A stretch of DNA of 62,271 nucleotides from an uncultured Bacteroidota bacterium. GTDB lineage: Bacteria; Bacteroidota; Bacteroidia; Chitinophagales; Chitinophagaceae. The notes below the pieces were generated by a model. The model was not told where the DNA came from. It saw nothing but the letters and a program-made list of their open reading frames with translations, and did not search any database. Position numbers and translations under genes: made by a program. The stretch spans positions 1 through 62,271 of the forward strand of contig CAIUZK010000264.1 in NCBI GenBank assembly GCA_903903635.1, read 5' to 3'. Of the stretch, positions 10,201-18,635 are shown one piece after another (within the stretch, counting starts at the first letter, position 1; each line of letters begins with the position of its first letter).

Positions 10201-13200
10201 TGTAATTACTTTGGTAACAATACATCCGGACCCCAATGAATAACTGATTGTAACAATACCTGAAGAGTTGCCGGTAACAATGCCAGTGAAGGAACCAACA
10301 CTAGCAATTGTACTCATACTGCTACTCCATAAACCACCGGCTACTAAATCGCTCAAAGTAATTAAAGATCCTGCACATACGGTTGATAAACCGGAAATTG
10401 ACGATGGAGAAGCACTTACAGTGACATTTACACTGACAGCACAACCAGTAGGTAAAGTGTAGTTTATTGTGGTTGTACCGTTTACAATGCCAGTTACTGT
10501 TCCAGAACTGCTGCCAATTGTAGCAACGGAAGTATTGCTGCTGCTCCAGGTACCTCCCGTACTACCATCGCTAAGCGCAATAGTTGCGGCAATACATACT
10601 GCAGATGGCCCAACAATAGCCATAGGCAATGGATTTATGGTTACCGGCATTGTTCGTTGACAGCCAGTAGCCAGTGAATAGGTAATAGTGGCCGTTCCGG
10701 CCGAAACACCCGAAACTATCCCTGTTCCGGATCCCACCATAACCGTTACGCTTCCTGAACTCCAGGTGCCGCCACCTGCATCCGTAAGGGTAATCGATGA
10801 ACCTGCACAAACATTTGTAAGGCCGGTAATTGGTGACGGCAAAGGATTAATGGTAACTGTATAAATAGCAGTACAACCTGCGCCAATGGAATAGCTCACA
10901 GTAGCAATTCCATTAGAAACTCCCGTTACAATTCCCGTTGCACTTCCTACGGTTGCAATATATCCAGGAGTACAACTCCATATGCCACCTGTTGCAGGAT
11001 CTGTAAGGTGGGAAGTCGCACCTATGCATATCTGGTTGAGGCCGGTTATAGCTCCTGGCGATGAATTAACAGTTACCGGGTAAACAGCATAACACCCTGA
11101 TGATAAGGTATAGGAAATAACAGAAGTGCCATTGGTAATACCTGTAACCAGACCAGTCAGAGCCCCAACCGATACATTGGTATTATTCTTTGTCCAGACG
11201 CCCCCTGGAGTGCCGTCGGTAAGTGTTGCGGTGGTTCCGACACAATAAATAGCCGCACCTGAAATGGGCATAGGATTGGCATTCACGGTTACGACCATTG
11301 TAACTGAACATCCGGTGGAAGGAAAAGAATAAGTAATAGTAGTGGTCCCCGGCAATATTCCGGTAACCAATCCGGATGTGGAACCAATACTAGCTATACC
11401 AGGTGATGATGAAGTCCATGTCCCGCCACCAACATCAGTCAGCAATGTTGTTGCTCCCTGGCAAACATGATTGGTTCCTGATATAGCCGCCGGCCCTGGA
11501 TTTACAGTAACCGGCAATGTAACAGTACAAGTTGTGCCTGTACCAACAGAATAACTGATAACTGCCGTTCCGGCAGATACCCCTGAAAAAATACCGGTAC
11601 CGCTGCCAATGGCTGCAACAGATGGACTACTGCTACTCCATAACCCACCTGGTATAACATCCGTAAGAACTGAAGATGCCCCAAAGCAAATATTGGTAAG
11701 TCCGGAAATAATTGATGGTATTGGATTAACTGTAATGGTTGCTGTTATACTACATCCGGCGCCTAAAGAATAAGTTACTACTGTATTCCCTACCCCGGTT
11801 GCAGAATAATTACCTGATGAAGAATCTATTAAAGCAACCGAAGGATTTGCAGTTGTCCAGATGCCGCCAGATACCGCATCCATTAAGGTAAATGAGGAGC
11901 CAACACAGGTTGCCAAAGTACCCGAAATTGGCGAAGGCATAGTATTGACATTGACTAATAAAGCAGATTGACATCCGGAAGGTAAAACATAGGAGATGAT
12001 AGTGCTGCCGCTGCTTATAGGATTGACAATACCTAGTGATGTATCAATAGTGGCTACCAGGGTATTACTGCTATACCATGTTCCTCCCGGAGTCGGATCG
12101 CTCAATATAGATGGTATGCCAATACAAAAAGCTGTTGGCCCTGCAACAGAGCCTGGTACCGGGATCACGGTCACCACAGCTATGGCCCTGCATCCTGTAC
12201 CTAAAGAATAACTTATACTGGAAATACCTGCGGACAATCCGGTAACTAAACCAGAACCCGAGCCAACAGTTGCCACACCTGTGCTGCCACTACTCCATAT
12301 ACCACCGGGAGTTGCATCAGACAAAAGTGTAGCAGAACCTGCACAGACTGTTAATGTGCCTGAAATAACCGGGGGTACAGGATTAACAACCAGTGGTTTA
12401 GTTGCATAACAGCCTGTACTCAAAGTATAAGTAATAGTTGCAAAACCAGACGAGATTCCTCCTGCAAAACCAGTACCAGTCCCTACACTGGCAATGAGCG
12501 AATTACTACTGCTCCAGATACCTCCGCCTACTGAATCAGTCAGCCCAATAACTGATCCCACACAAACAGATGCAGGCCCTGTAATTACTGATGGCAGCGG
12601 ATTAACTGTTATATTTTTATACGAAGTAACAGTTCCACAGGTCAGGGTAATGGTATAAGTAATGGTAACAGTTCCGGCAGCAATACCAGTTACAACACCT
12701 GTACCTGATGTTACAGATGCTATGGCAGGATTACTGCTTGTATATGTACCACCACCGGTTGTATCAAAGAGTGTTATTGACGATCCGACACATACAGATG
12801 TTGGTCCACCTATACCGGTAGCAACTGTAACAATGGTTACATGAATAACCGTAGAATCCGAAGCACCCACACAATCCGTTACCTTCACTTTAAATGAATC
12901 TGTACCGCTATAACCTGCAGCAGGCGTATAAAACAGTCCATGGGGTGTTACAATACTGCCAGTCGAATTTGCACTGTAAGCTGCAACAACTGTACCATGA
13001 AGCGGGCCAAATACGACCGTCCATGTTTCGCCCTGAGCACTATCTGCATCACTTACTATCAGTTTAGTATTGATCGAATCAGCCGAAGGAAAAGCGCAAA
13101 CCGTCATGGCCTGGCTATGCCCTACTGTGAAAACAGGAAAATGATTGGTATTGCTCACTTTCCTTATTCTGTTGTTTAGCACATCGGCAATATATAAGCT

Positions 13201-15765
13201 GCCATAAGCATCTGCTGCAAGGCCATTAGGCGCATCCAATTGTGCTAAGATACCTGCACAATAATCGCCACCGAATCCATATGCGCCAGTTCCTGCAACA
13301 GTGCTGATAATTCCGGATGTATTTATTTTACGAATATTGTTATTAACACCATCCGATATATACAAATTGCCCATCCCGTCAAAAACAATCCCTGAGGGCG
13401 AGTTTAGTTCGGCAGCCGTGGCAGTCCCTCCGTCACCTGTATTGCCCGGCGTGCCATTACCTGCTATCGTTGAGATCATACCTGCGGTGTTTACCTTACG
13501 CACTCTATGGTTAAGATAATCAGTAATAAAGATATTTCCATTTCCATCCGAAGCGACACCAGCAGGATGATTTAATGATGCCGAAGTAGCCGGTCCGCCA
13601 TCGCCGCTAAACCCACCGGAACCAGATCCGGCAATCGTATTAATGATTCCAGAGGTGTTTATTACCCGCACAACATTAAAGGTTTGATCACACAGGTACA
13701 GATTTCCAGCGCCGTCTAATGCTACACTATTAACAAGAGCCAGTTGCGCCAATGTTGCCGGTCCTCCGTCACCCGTATATCCGGAACTTCCGTTACCTGC
13801 AATGGTAGAAATGGTGCCCGAAGTATTGATCTTTCGTATCCGGTGATTTCCATAATCGGCAAAATATATATTGCCCGCCATATCTACGGCTATACCTTTT
13901 GGTATGTATATGTTTGCCAGCGTTGCCGGACCGCCATCTCCAGAAAAACCAGTAGTACCGGTACCTGCTATAGTAGTAATAATACCAGAAGAATTTATTT
14001 TTCGAATGCGATTGTTGTACTGATCAGTAATATATATATTACCTGATCCATCCAGGGCAACTCCCCAGGGATTGTACATTTCCGCTACAGTTGCCGCCCC
14101 GCCATCGCCGGTAAAGCCGCCCAAGGCGGTACCAGCAATCGTATTGATCATCCACCCTCCACTCAAATTTACAGTCACGGGTGTCGTAACCTTACAACCT
14201 GTGGTTGCGGTATAAGTGACGGTAACAGTTCCGGTTGCAATTCCGGCAATAACACCCGTTGTAGTTACAGCAGTGGCTATCGCCGGATTACTCGTTGTCC
14301 AGGTTCCGCCGGGCGCAGCTTCAAAGAGTGTGGTATAGGATCCGACATAAGTAGTCGTACCTCCTGTTATGGCTGGTGGCGGCAAATTGATGCTTACATA
14401 AATCTTGGTAGTATCTGCCGAAATTCCATCAGTTACCCTTACTCTGAAGGAATCATTTCCGCTATAAGTTCCTGTAGGGGAATAGGTCAGACCAGTGGGT
14501 GTAACAATAAAACCTGTAGACCCGGTTGCATAAGTAACAGTCGCAGTACCATGCAAAGGAGCCGTTAAAATAGACCAGGAAAGTGGTTGTGCAATATCAG
14601 AATCAATTACAGAAAGGAGTGAGTTTATCGAATTGCCAACTGAACTCTGACAAACAGCCATACTCTGCAGGTGACCTCCGGTAAAAAGTACCGGACGGTT
14701 ATTCAGCGTAATTTTTCTTATCCGGTTATTCCACCAATCTGAGATGTATATATTATTCGCAGCGTCATGAGCAACACCATAGGGCGAATTTAGTGTAGCT
14801 GATGTAGCAGGACCACCGTCACCGGTAAATCCGGTTGTCCCGGTTCCGGCCATGGTAGAAATAATTCCTGATGGATTAACAGATCTTACTAAGCTATTAA
14901 AATTATCAGCAAAAATCAGGTTCCCTGTCCCATCCATTGTTAAGCCAACCGGATAACCAATGGCTGCCGCAGTAGCTTGCCCGCCATCACCACTATAACC
15001 AGATGAGCCGTTTCCTGCTACTGTAGTTATTATACCTAAAGTATTGATCTTCCGGATACGTCCGGCATAATAATCGGTAAAAAACAAATTTCCGCTACCA
15101 TCCACGACCAAACCCTCAACATAATATACCTGGGCCGCTGTAGCCAGGCCGCCATCCCCACTAAAACCACCGGTGCCGGTACCGGCTATTGTACTTATTA
15201 TACCCGAAGTATTTACCTTCCGGATACGGGGGGATGCATTGCAGCCTATATATAAATTACCAGCGGCATCTACTGTAAGTCCCAATGGCTCCACTGATGT
15301 AGATGAGGCCGCTACGCCATCTATAACATAACCGGTAGCGCCATTACCTGCAACAGTTGTAATAATACCCGAAGTGCTGATTTTACGCACCCTGTAATTA
15401 TTCAGGTCACCGATATAAATATTACCCGACCCATCAATTGAAATATCACTTATAAGCGAAATATTTGCTGCTGTTGCTGGCCCCCCATCGCCAGAAAATC
15501 CGCTTGTTCCGGTTCCTGCGATAGTTGTAATGACTCCGGCGGTACTCACCTTGCGTATTCGGAAATTACTGCGGTCGGCGATATATAAATTACCTGAAGC
15601 ATCTAATGCTGTACTAATAGGCCCACTGATTTTTGCTGAAACCGCTGCGGCGCCATCGCCACTGAATCCGGCTATACCGGTTCCGGCAATTGTATTAATG
15701 GTCTGCCCGTTACTGAAAAAGGGAAGAAACAGAATTAACAGGGAAATGATTCTGCTGATAGGCAT
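7243..15765 (-). CDS. Giant T9SS type A surface protein: 12 NHL repeats and 25 Ig-like repeats
   Basis: About 2840 residues. The frame is open to a TTG at 15801, but the ATG at 15765 starts a clean signal peptide (MPISRIISLLILFLPFFSNGQ) and is preferred. The order is signal peptide; six NHL repeats of about 56 residues ('IITTIAGTGTTGFSGDGG..', 'GNIYI.D..NNRIRKI'); a cadherin-like segment of about 100 residues ('GNDSFRVRVTD'); one Ig-like repeat; six more NHL repeats; a second cadherin-like segment ('GTDSFKVKVTD'); 24 tandem Ig-like repeats of about 73 residues; and a type A T9SS C-terminal domain ('ILPNPNKGRF', 'VPPGVYIL', 'RFIISR'). The NHL blocks should fold as six-bladed propellers and the repeats as a long stalk. 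A surface adhesin or matrix role is inferred. No catalytic motif is visible. Confidence 0.85.
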   Translation of the reverse strand: MPISRIISLLILFLPFFSNGQTINTIAGTGIAGFSGDGAAAVSAKISGPISTALDASGNLYIADRSNFRIRKVSTAGVITTIAGTGTSGFSGDGGPATAANISLISDISIDGSGNIYIGDLNNYRVRKISTSGIITTVAGNGATGYVIDGVAASSTSVEPLGLTVDAAGNLYIGCNASPRIRKVNTSGIISTIAGTGTGGFSGDGGLATAAQVYYVEGLVVDGSGNLFFTDYYAGRIRKINTLGIITTVAGNGSSGYSGDGGQATAAAIGYPVGLTMDGTGNLIFADNFNSLVRSVNPSGIISTMAGTGTTGFTGDGGPATSATLNSPYGVAHDAANNIYISDWWNNRIRKITLNNRPVLFTGGHLQSMAVCQSSVGNSINSLLSVIDSDIAQPLSWSILTAPLHGTATVTYATGSTGFIVTPTGLTYSPTGTYSGNDSFRVRVTDGISADTTKIYVSINLPPPAITGGTTTYVGSYTTLFEAAPGGTWTTSNPAIATAVTTTGVIAGIATGTVTVTYTATTGCKVTTPVTVNLSGGWMINTIAGTALGGFTGDGGAATVAEMYNPWGVALDGSGNIYITDQYNNRIRKINSSGIITTIAGTGTTGFSGDGGPATLANIYIPKGIAVDMAGNIYFADYGNHRIRKINTSGTISTIAGNGSSGYTGDGGPATLAQLALVNSVALDGAGNLYLCDQTFNVVRVINTSGIINTIAGSGSGGFSGDGGPATSASLNHPAGVASDGNGNIFITDYLNHRVRKVNTAGMISTIAGNGTPGNTGDGGTATAAELNSPSGIVFDGMGNLYISDGVNNNIRKINTSGIISTVAGTGAYGFGGDYCAGILAQLDAPNGLAADAYGSLYIADVLNNRIRKVSNTNHFPVFTVGHSQAMTVCAFPSADSINTKLIVSDADSAQGETWTVVFGPLHGTVVAAYSANSTGSIVTPHGLFYTPAAGYSGTDSFKVKVTDCVGASDSTVIHVTIVTVATGIGGPTSVCVGSSITLFDTTGGGTYTSSNPAIASVTSGTGVVTGIAAGTVTITYTITLTCGTVTSYKNITVNPLPSVITGPASVCVGSVIGLTDSVGGGIWSSSNSLIASVGTGTGFAGGISSGFATITYTLSTGCYATKPLVVNPVPPVISGTLTVCAGSATLLSDATPGGIWSSGSTGVATVGSGSGLVTGLSAGISSISYSLGTGCRAIAVVTVIPVPGSVAGPTAFCIGIPSILSDPTPGGTWYSSNTLVATIDTSLGIVNPISSGSTIISYVLPSGCQSALLVNVNTMPSPISGTLATCVGSSFTLMDAVSGGIWTTANPSVALIDSSSGNYSATGVGNTVVTYSLGAGCSITATITVNPIPSIISGLTNICFGASSVLTDVIPGGLWSSSSPSVAAIGSGTGIFSGVSAGTAVISYSVGTGTTCTVTLPVTVNPGPAAISGTNHVCQGATTLLTDVGGGTWTSSSPGIASIGSTSGLVTGILPGTTTITYSFPSTGCSVTMVVTVNANPMPISGAAIYCVGTTATLTDGTPGGVWTKNNTNVSVGALTGLVTGITNGTSVISYTLSSGCYAVYPVTVNSSPGAITGLNQICIGATSHLTDPATGGIWSCTPGYIATVGSATGIVTGVSNGIATVSYSIGAGCTAIYTVTINPLPSPITGLTNVCAGSSITLTDAGGGTWSSGSVTVMVGSGTGIVSGVSAGTATITYSLATGCQRTMPVTINPLPMAIVGPSAVCIAATIALSDGSTGGTWSSSNTSVATIGSSSGTVTGIVNGTTTINYTLPTGCAVSVNVTVSASPSSISGLSTVCAGSLITLSDLVAGGLWSSSMSTIASVGSFTGIVTGNSSGIVTISYSLGSGCIVTKVITVNPVPMAISGTGSICSGTTTLLSDGTGGGIWSSGTPSVATISGTGILTASAPGVDTIYYTVTTTGCSTKRVITVNVTPTAIGGPSSVCAGSMIAETDGVGGGTWSTAASAFSVGSASGTLTGISSGTGILSYSIGSCLATRTITVNPVGIISGSLGLCTGSTTTLSNSISGGSWSSSAPAIATVGLSSGIVTGIAPGTAVISCILPTGCISSVTVTVNTAPMPVSGTLHVCAGSSVVLIDGAPGGTWSISGGGYATIGPSSGMVTGILPGMPTVTYSLGSGCTITTTITINSLPAAVTGPSSVCAGSGIAMSDVTPGGLWSTSGGGVASVVSSTGVVSGIAAGTATIIYAITGTGCISSKTVTVNPLPGAITGTGYVCALSSVTLSNSLSGGTWSSSNLGLATVGSSSGVVTGVVAGSLVITYSSGAGCLVTTGFTVNPIPGPIAGVSNMCIGSSVTMTDPVAGGVWVSSNTGIATVGSGTGIVSGVSAGNVVITYLSAIGCSVVKPLTVNPLPLPIGGTAQVCPGTTSTLTDIGGGLWTSASPAIATVGSLSGMVTGVAPGTSLITYSLGPGCNVTRFVTVNPLPATITGTTTHVCTGGTLTLSDITPGGVWSSGTPSIATINTTGIVTSVPGVTGGVVTLSYTLPTGCFRTFPISVISVPPISLIHNLCAWGDTMTVADSNTTGVYTTSYATVTNLGSGLGRIAGNAPGAASVTYTIPSGCFTTTAFTVNPLPNTIYGAGQICSGRTITLTDVTPGGVWSSGMSSVATIGSTTGIVTGISGGTAYITYTLPATGCKVDTPVNVVTSPSVITGPASVFIGSPVTLANVVPGGYWSSSNTSIATVGLTSGYLSGVSVGAATISYTTGGSCRITKNITVMPMKAGSHSSLLGIDGNRVAGTSTENIGILPNPNKGRFVLSVQWDYEEVITISILNIAGEKVKELPVSAKKDAEIKLDIDLDVPPGVYILSASGKFSSLNSRFIISR
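7561..12828 (-). repeat. 24 tandem Ig-like (Big-2-like) repeats, about 219 bp each
   Basis: This array forms the C-terminal stalk of the giant protein. The unit consensus is roughly 'I.G...VC.GS...LTD...GG.WSSS...IATVGS.SG.VTG...GT..ITY....GC......VTVNP.P'. I counted 24 in a row with few length changes (mostly 71-76 residues). Units differ a lot in sequence, so the array is old rather than freshly amplified. The first 23 units carry both cysteines (VCxGS and GC). The last has phenylalanine at the first position. Confidence 0.85.
13144..14151 (-). repeat. Second block of six NHL repeats
   Basis: Six units of 56 residues, each 'I.TIAG.G..G..GDGG.AT.A.L..P.G...D..GN.YI.D..NNRIRKI.TSG'. Six NHL repeats normally close a six-bladed beta-propeller. 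The last unit is degenerate ('GGDYCAGILAQ'). The block follows the isolated Ig-like repeat (14155-14389) and precedes the cadherin-like segment at 12829-13143. Confidence 0.8.
14703..15705 (-). repeat. First block of six NHL repeats
   Basis: Six units of about 56 residues directly after the signal peptide, with the same consensus as the second block. The third unit lacks the GFSGDGG loop ('GATGYVIDGVAA'). It is followed by a cadherin-like segment (14390-14700) and a single Ig-like repeat (14155-14389), so the module order matches that of the second block. Confidence 0.8.
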
Positions 15766-15823
15766 ACATTGTAAAAATAAGGAAAGTTTCGATATATCCA
15801 ATAAATTTACTAACCAGAAAATC

Positions 15824-15843
15824 CGGATTTTTTAAAAAATCCG
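15824..15843 (-). terminator. Perfect 20-bp palindrome, likely terminator
   Basis: CGGATTTTTTAAAAAATCCG reads the same on both strands. Read on the minus strand it forms a hairpin followed by GATTTT, at the right place to end transcription of the small minus-strand frame at 15883-16041 before the giant gene begins. A partly overlapping palindrome, AAAATCCGGATTTT, occupies 15818-15831. It could instead bind a regulator of the giant gene. Confidence 0.45.
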
Positions 15844-15882
15844 CACTCAATCCAGCATAGAAAGGACTATTGCATAAACGGA

Positions 15883-16041
15883 TCAACAAACCGGACTGGG
15901 GAAACCTTCCGGAATTTCCAGTTCAACATCTTTACGGGTGATTTTGAAATAGGAGTTATCATTTGAAAACCCGTAGATCAACAAACAAAACAAAGCAATT
16001 ACGAATAAAATGCCCACCCTTCTTTTCATAAACAAAGACAT
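15883..16041 (-). pseudogene. 52-codon frame resembling the N terminus of a cytochrome-c peroxidase
   Basis: I translated this frame by hand. It opens with an ATG and runs as MSLFMKRRVGILFVIALF, a membrane or signal segment ending near YGFSN. The last part, 'VELEIPEGFPSPVC', is followed by TGA. From memory, 'P.GFP.PV' followed by 'NPLT..G' opens Bacteroidota di-haem peroxidases (MauG/CcpA type). Here the rest is absent in all three frames, and the CxxCH haem motifs are missing. It is most likely a remnant with its own terminator-like palindrome at 15824-15843. A genuine 52-residue membrane peptide is the alternative. It starts 26 bases from the permease stop. Confidence 0.4.
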
Positions 16042-16067
16042 AATTTATATGCCATCCTCAGCTAGAG

Positions 16068-17810
16068 TTATAACATATTATTTCCGGCTGACAATTGATC
16101 AGCATTTGCTTTTGCCAGTTTTCCCAGCTTACTGCTCCGGTATCCGTATACAAAATACAGGATCAGCCCTACTACCAACCAAACCAGGAAGCGCTCCCAG
16201 TTCGTAGTTCCCGATTCTGATAACAGATAGGTGCAACATAAAAATCCAAGAACAGGTATCAGTGAATAATTTTTAATTACCGTAAGTATTGTTGTTATAA
16301 TAAAAGTAATTCCAAACAAAAAGAAAGGAACCTTTGTACGGATGATTTCCCATGTAACCTTACCGGTTTTATCCTCAAAATTCAGGTAACCGCCAAACCC
16401 TCCCGGATAAAAAAGCTGGAACATAATTATTGCCACCAGGAATAAAACCGGGACTATGTATTTACCATTCAGGTACGGCGTCTTGAATTTACTTTGCAGT
16501 CTGTTAGGATCATTTTGCAACTTCAAGATGCCACCACATACCAATACAAAAGCAAAAAGTGTTCCTACACTGGTGAGGTCTACCACCACCCCCAGGTTCA
16601 TAAATAAGGAGGGAATACCTACCACAAGTCCGGTAAGAATGGTACTGAATGACGGTGTTTTATACTTAGGATGAATTTTTGCAAATATTGGCGGCAGCAG
16701 CCCATCCCGGCTCATGCTCATCCATATCCTGGGTTGTCCCAACTGGAAGACCAAAAGAACACTGGCAGTGGCAATTACTGCACTTACTGATATTATACCT
16801 GCAATCCACCGGGCCCACTTACTGTTCATCGTGCTGAATACATAAGCCAATGGGTCGCCCACATTCAGATGAGTATAGCTGGTCATACCGGTAAGCACCA
16901 ATGCAACAAGTATATACACCACGGTGCAAATGATAAGTGAGTAAAACATGGCCCTTGGCAGATCTCTTTGCGGATTTTTACATTCTTCGGCAGTAGTACT
17001 GATTGCATCAAATCCGATATAGGAAAAGAAAACAGCAGAGGTACCTGTAAGTACACCACCAATTCCATTGGGCAAAAAAGGTGTCCAGTTGCTGGTGTTT
17101 ACATAAAAGCAACCGGCTATCATAACCAGCAGTATAATGGCAATTTTGAGAATAACCATAATATTGGTAGTCCTTCTCGATTCCCTGATGCCTATATATA
17201 TGACCCAGGTAATAACGAATGTGATCAGGAATGCGGGAATATTGCAAATAAATCTTACACCACCCATTAGAGGGGCATTTGCCCAGGCAAGTTTTGCGGC
17301 ATCGGTCAACTGGTCTTTTGCCGTCCAGTAATCTGTTGCCAAATATTCAGGTACATGGGGATGAAAACTGCCGATCTGGAAATTATTGATCAATGAGCAG
17401 AAATAATCGCTCCACGATATGGCAACGGCTATATTGCCAATGGCATATTCCATCAGCAGATCCCAACCTATTATCCATGCAATGATCTCTCCAAAAGCCA
17501 CATAACTATAAGTATAGGCACTACCCGATACCGGAACCATACTGGCAAATTCGGCATAGCAAATAGCCGAAAAACCACATGCCACAGAAATAAACAGAAA
17601 AAGCAGGATTATACCCGGCCCACCATCGAAACTTGCTTTACCGATTGTGCTAAAGATACCGGCTCCGACAATGGCCGCAATGCCCATAAAAGTAAGATCA
17701 CGAACCGTGAGTACTTTATGCATATTGCTGGCGTGGCCCTCAATTTGTCCGTCAGCAACTTCTTTATTAATATGTTCCAGCGATTTTTTCCTGAATATAT
17801 CCTGCTCCAT
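16068..17810 (-). CDS. APC-family amino acid permease (cationic amino acid transporter type)
   Basis: A 580-residue inner-membrane carrier with 12-14 hydrophobic helices. Near residue 40 the family signature reads 'FMGIAAIVGAGIFSTIGKAS' (GAGIF is the unwound helix 1 substrate loop), then 'SVACGFSAICYAEFASMVPVSGSAYTYSYVAFGE', the APC helix 3 motif, and 'FFSYIGFDAISTTAEE' in helix 6. These fit the CAT-like subgroup (TC 2.A.3.3), which takes up arginine, lysine or other amino acids by proton symport. The ATG at 17810 gives a normal cytoplasmic N terminus. A TACTTTTG box lies at 17819-17826 on the minus strand, but it is too close to the start codon to be a convincing promoter. Confidence 0.88.
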   Translation of the reverse strand: MEQDIFRKKSLEHINKEVADGQIEGHASNMHKVLTVRDLTFMGIAAIVGAGIFSTIGKASFDGGPGIILLFLFISVACGFSAICYAEFASMVPVSGSAYTYSYVAFGEIIAWIIGWDLLMEYAIGNIAVAISWSDYFCSLINNFQIGSFHPHVPEYLATDYWTAKDQLTDAAKLAWANAPLMGGVRFICNIPAFLITFVITWVIYIGIRESRRTTNIMVILKIAIILLVMIAGCFYVNTSNWTPFLPNGIGGVLTGTSAVFFSYIGFDAISTTAEECKNPQRDLPRAMFYSLIICTVVYILVALVLTGMTSYTHLNVGDPLAYVFSTMNSKWARWIAGIISVSAVIATASVLLVFQLGQPRIWMSMSRDGLLPPIFAKIHPKYKTPSFSTILTGLVVGIPSLFMNLGVVVDLTSVGTLFAFVLVCGGILKLQNDPNRLQSKFKTPYLNGKYIVPVLFLVAIIMFQLFYPGGFGGYLNFEDKTGKVTWEIIRTKVPFFLFGITFIITTILTVIKNYSLIPVLGFLCCTYLLSESGTTNWERFLVWLVVGLILYFVYGYRSSKLGKLAKANADQLSAGNNML

Positions 17811-17937
17811 GAGTTATCCAAAAGTAATGGTTTTTGCCAATGATGCCTGAATAGCTATCAATGAAAAAAACGTGGATGAGATTTTACTGATTTTTTACTG
17901 TTAGCGCTGAACAATAAAAATATTGCCAGCATACAAA

Positions 17938-18540
17938 TTAATCACACTTCTTCAATCTTTGGGCGGCCATTGGGCCTTCCATAAACAAAAGATCCAATAT
18001 ACTCAGATCAGGCAGGAAACCAATCCGGTCTTCAAAAATCTGAAGGTATTTCGGTAGCTCTTCAGGTGCTGTTTTATCTACCCGTATGTCTGTAACATCA
18101 GGGCCATAATCATTAATATATGTTCCGGCTAATTCAATTTCAAAATTCAGTCGCAATTGTTTACGCACCCACTCAATCGAAGCCAGATTAAAATCACACA
18201 ACCTTTCATATTCGGTTTCATACAATTTCATTAGCCCCAACTCATAATGGTCGAAAAACGGAGACCGTTTGTATACCGAAACCAAAGTGCGCCAATGCTG
18301 CACTTGCCAGCGCTCCCCATTATATATTTGCACATCCGACATTGGTAAACGCTGATTCCGCCCGTTTAAAAGGGGAACAGACAGCAAAATACTATTATTG
18401 GCGCCGCTGATCCGGTATCTGTTTCTATAAGACATTTTCTGGAAATGCTCACCGCAATCAAGTATCACCTTCGATGAATCCGCGACCTTCATCCACCAGC
18501 ATATATTTGGGAAAGTAAATAAAGAAGAAACCACCTCCAT
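17938..18540 (-). CDS. WbqC-like family protein
   Basis: About 200 residues. Family features are an early 'FPNICWWMKVADSSKVILDCGEHFQKMSYRNRYRI', then 'LLSVPLLNGRNQRLPMSDVQI', 'WQVQHWRTLVSVYKRSPFFDHYE' and a helical C-terminal half. WbqC-like proteins are found in O-antigen and other polysaccharide loci, and their chemistry is poorly defined. No polysaccharide genes surround it here. The frame opens with a GTG two codons earlier (18546), and the ATG at 18540 is used. It may be co-transcribed with the permease 127 bases downstream. Confidence 0.72.
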   Translation of the reverse strand: MEVVSSLFTFPNICWWMKVADSSKVILDCGEHFQKMSYRNRYRISGANNSILLSVPLLNGRNQRLPMSDVQIYNGERWQVQHWRTLVSVYKRSPFFDHYELGLMKLYETEYERLCDFNLASIEWVRKQLRLNFEIELAGTYINDYGPDVTDIRVDKTAPEELPKYLQIFEDRIGFLPDLSILDLLFMEGPMAAQRLKKCD

Positions 18541-18635
18541 CGGCACAAATGTAATTACAAAGCCCCTGATTTTAACAACTCAGGTTATAATCACCTCGCA
18601 TTATTTAGACTTATATTTGCTCAAAATAAGCACAT

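Noticed and set aside
7561-12828. Regular repeats suggesting a CRISPR array.
   Set aside because: The unit is about 219 bp, translates continuously and diverges along its whole length. There are no short identical repeats with unique spacers and no cas genes.
8720-14046. Many plus-strand open frames of 60-110 codons opposite the giant gene, rich in P, V and T.
   Set aside because: They are antisense reflections of the Ig-like and NHL repeats. Their periodic composition follows the repeat unit and none has a signal, motif or spacing of its own.
17819-17826. Exact TAnnTTTG box (minus strand) before the permease.
   Set aside because: It is only eight bases from the start codon and has no TTTG at proper distance, so it would leave almost no leader.
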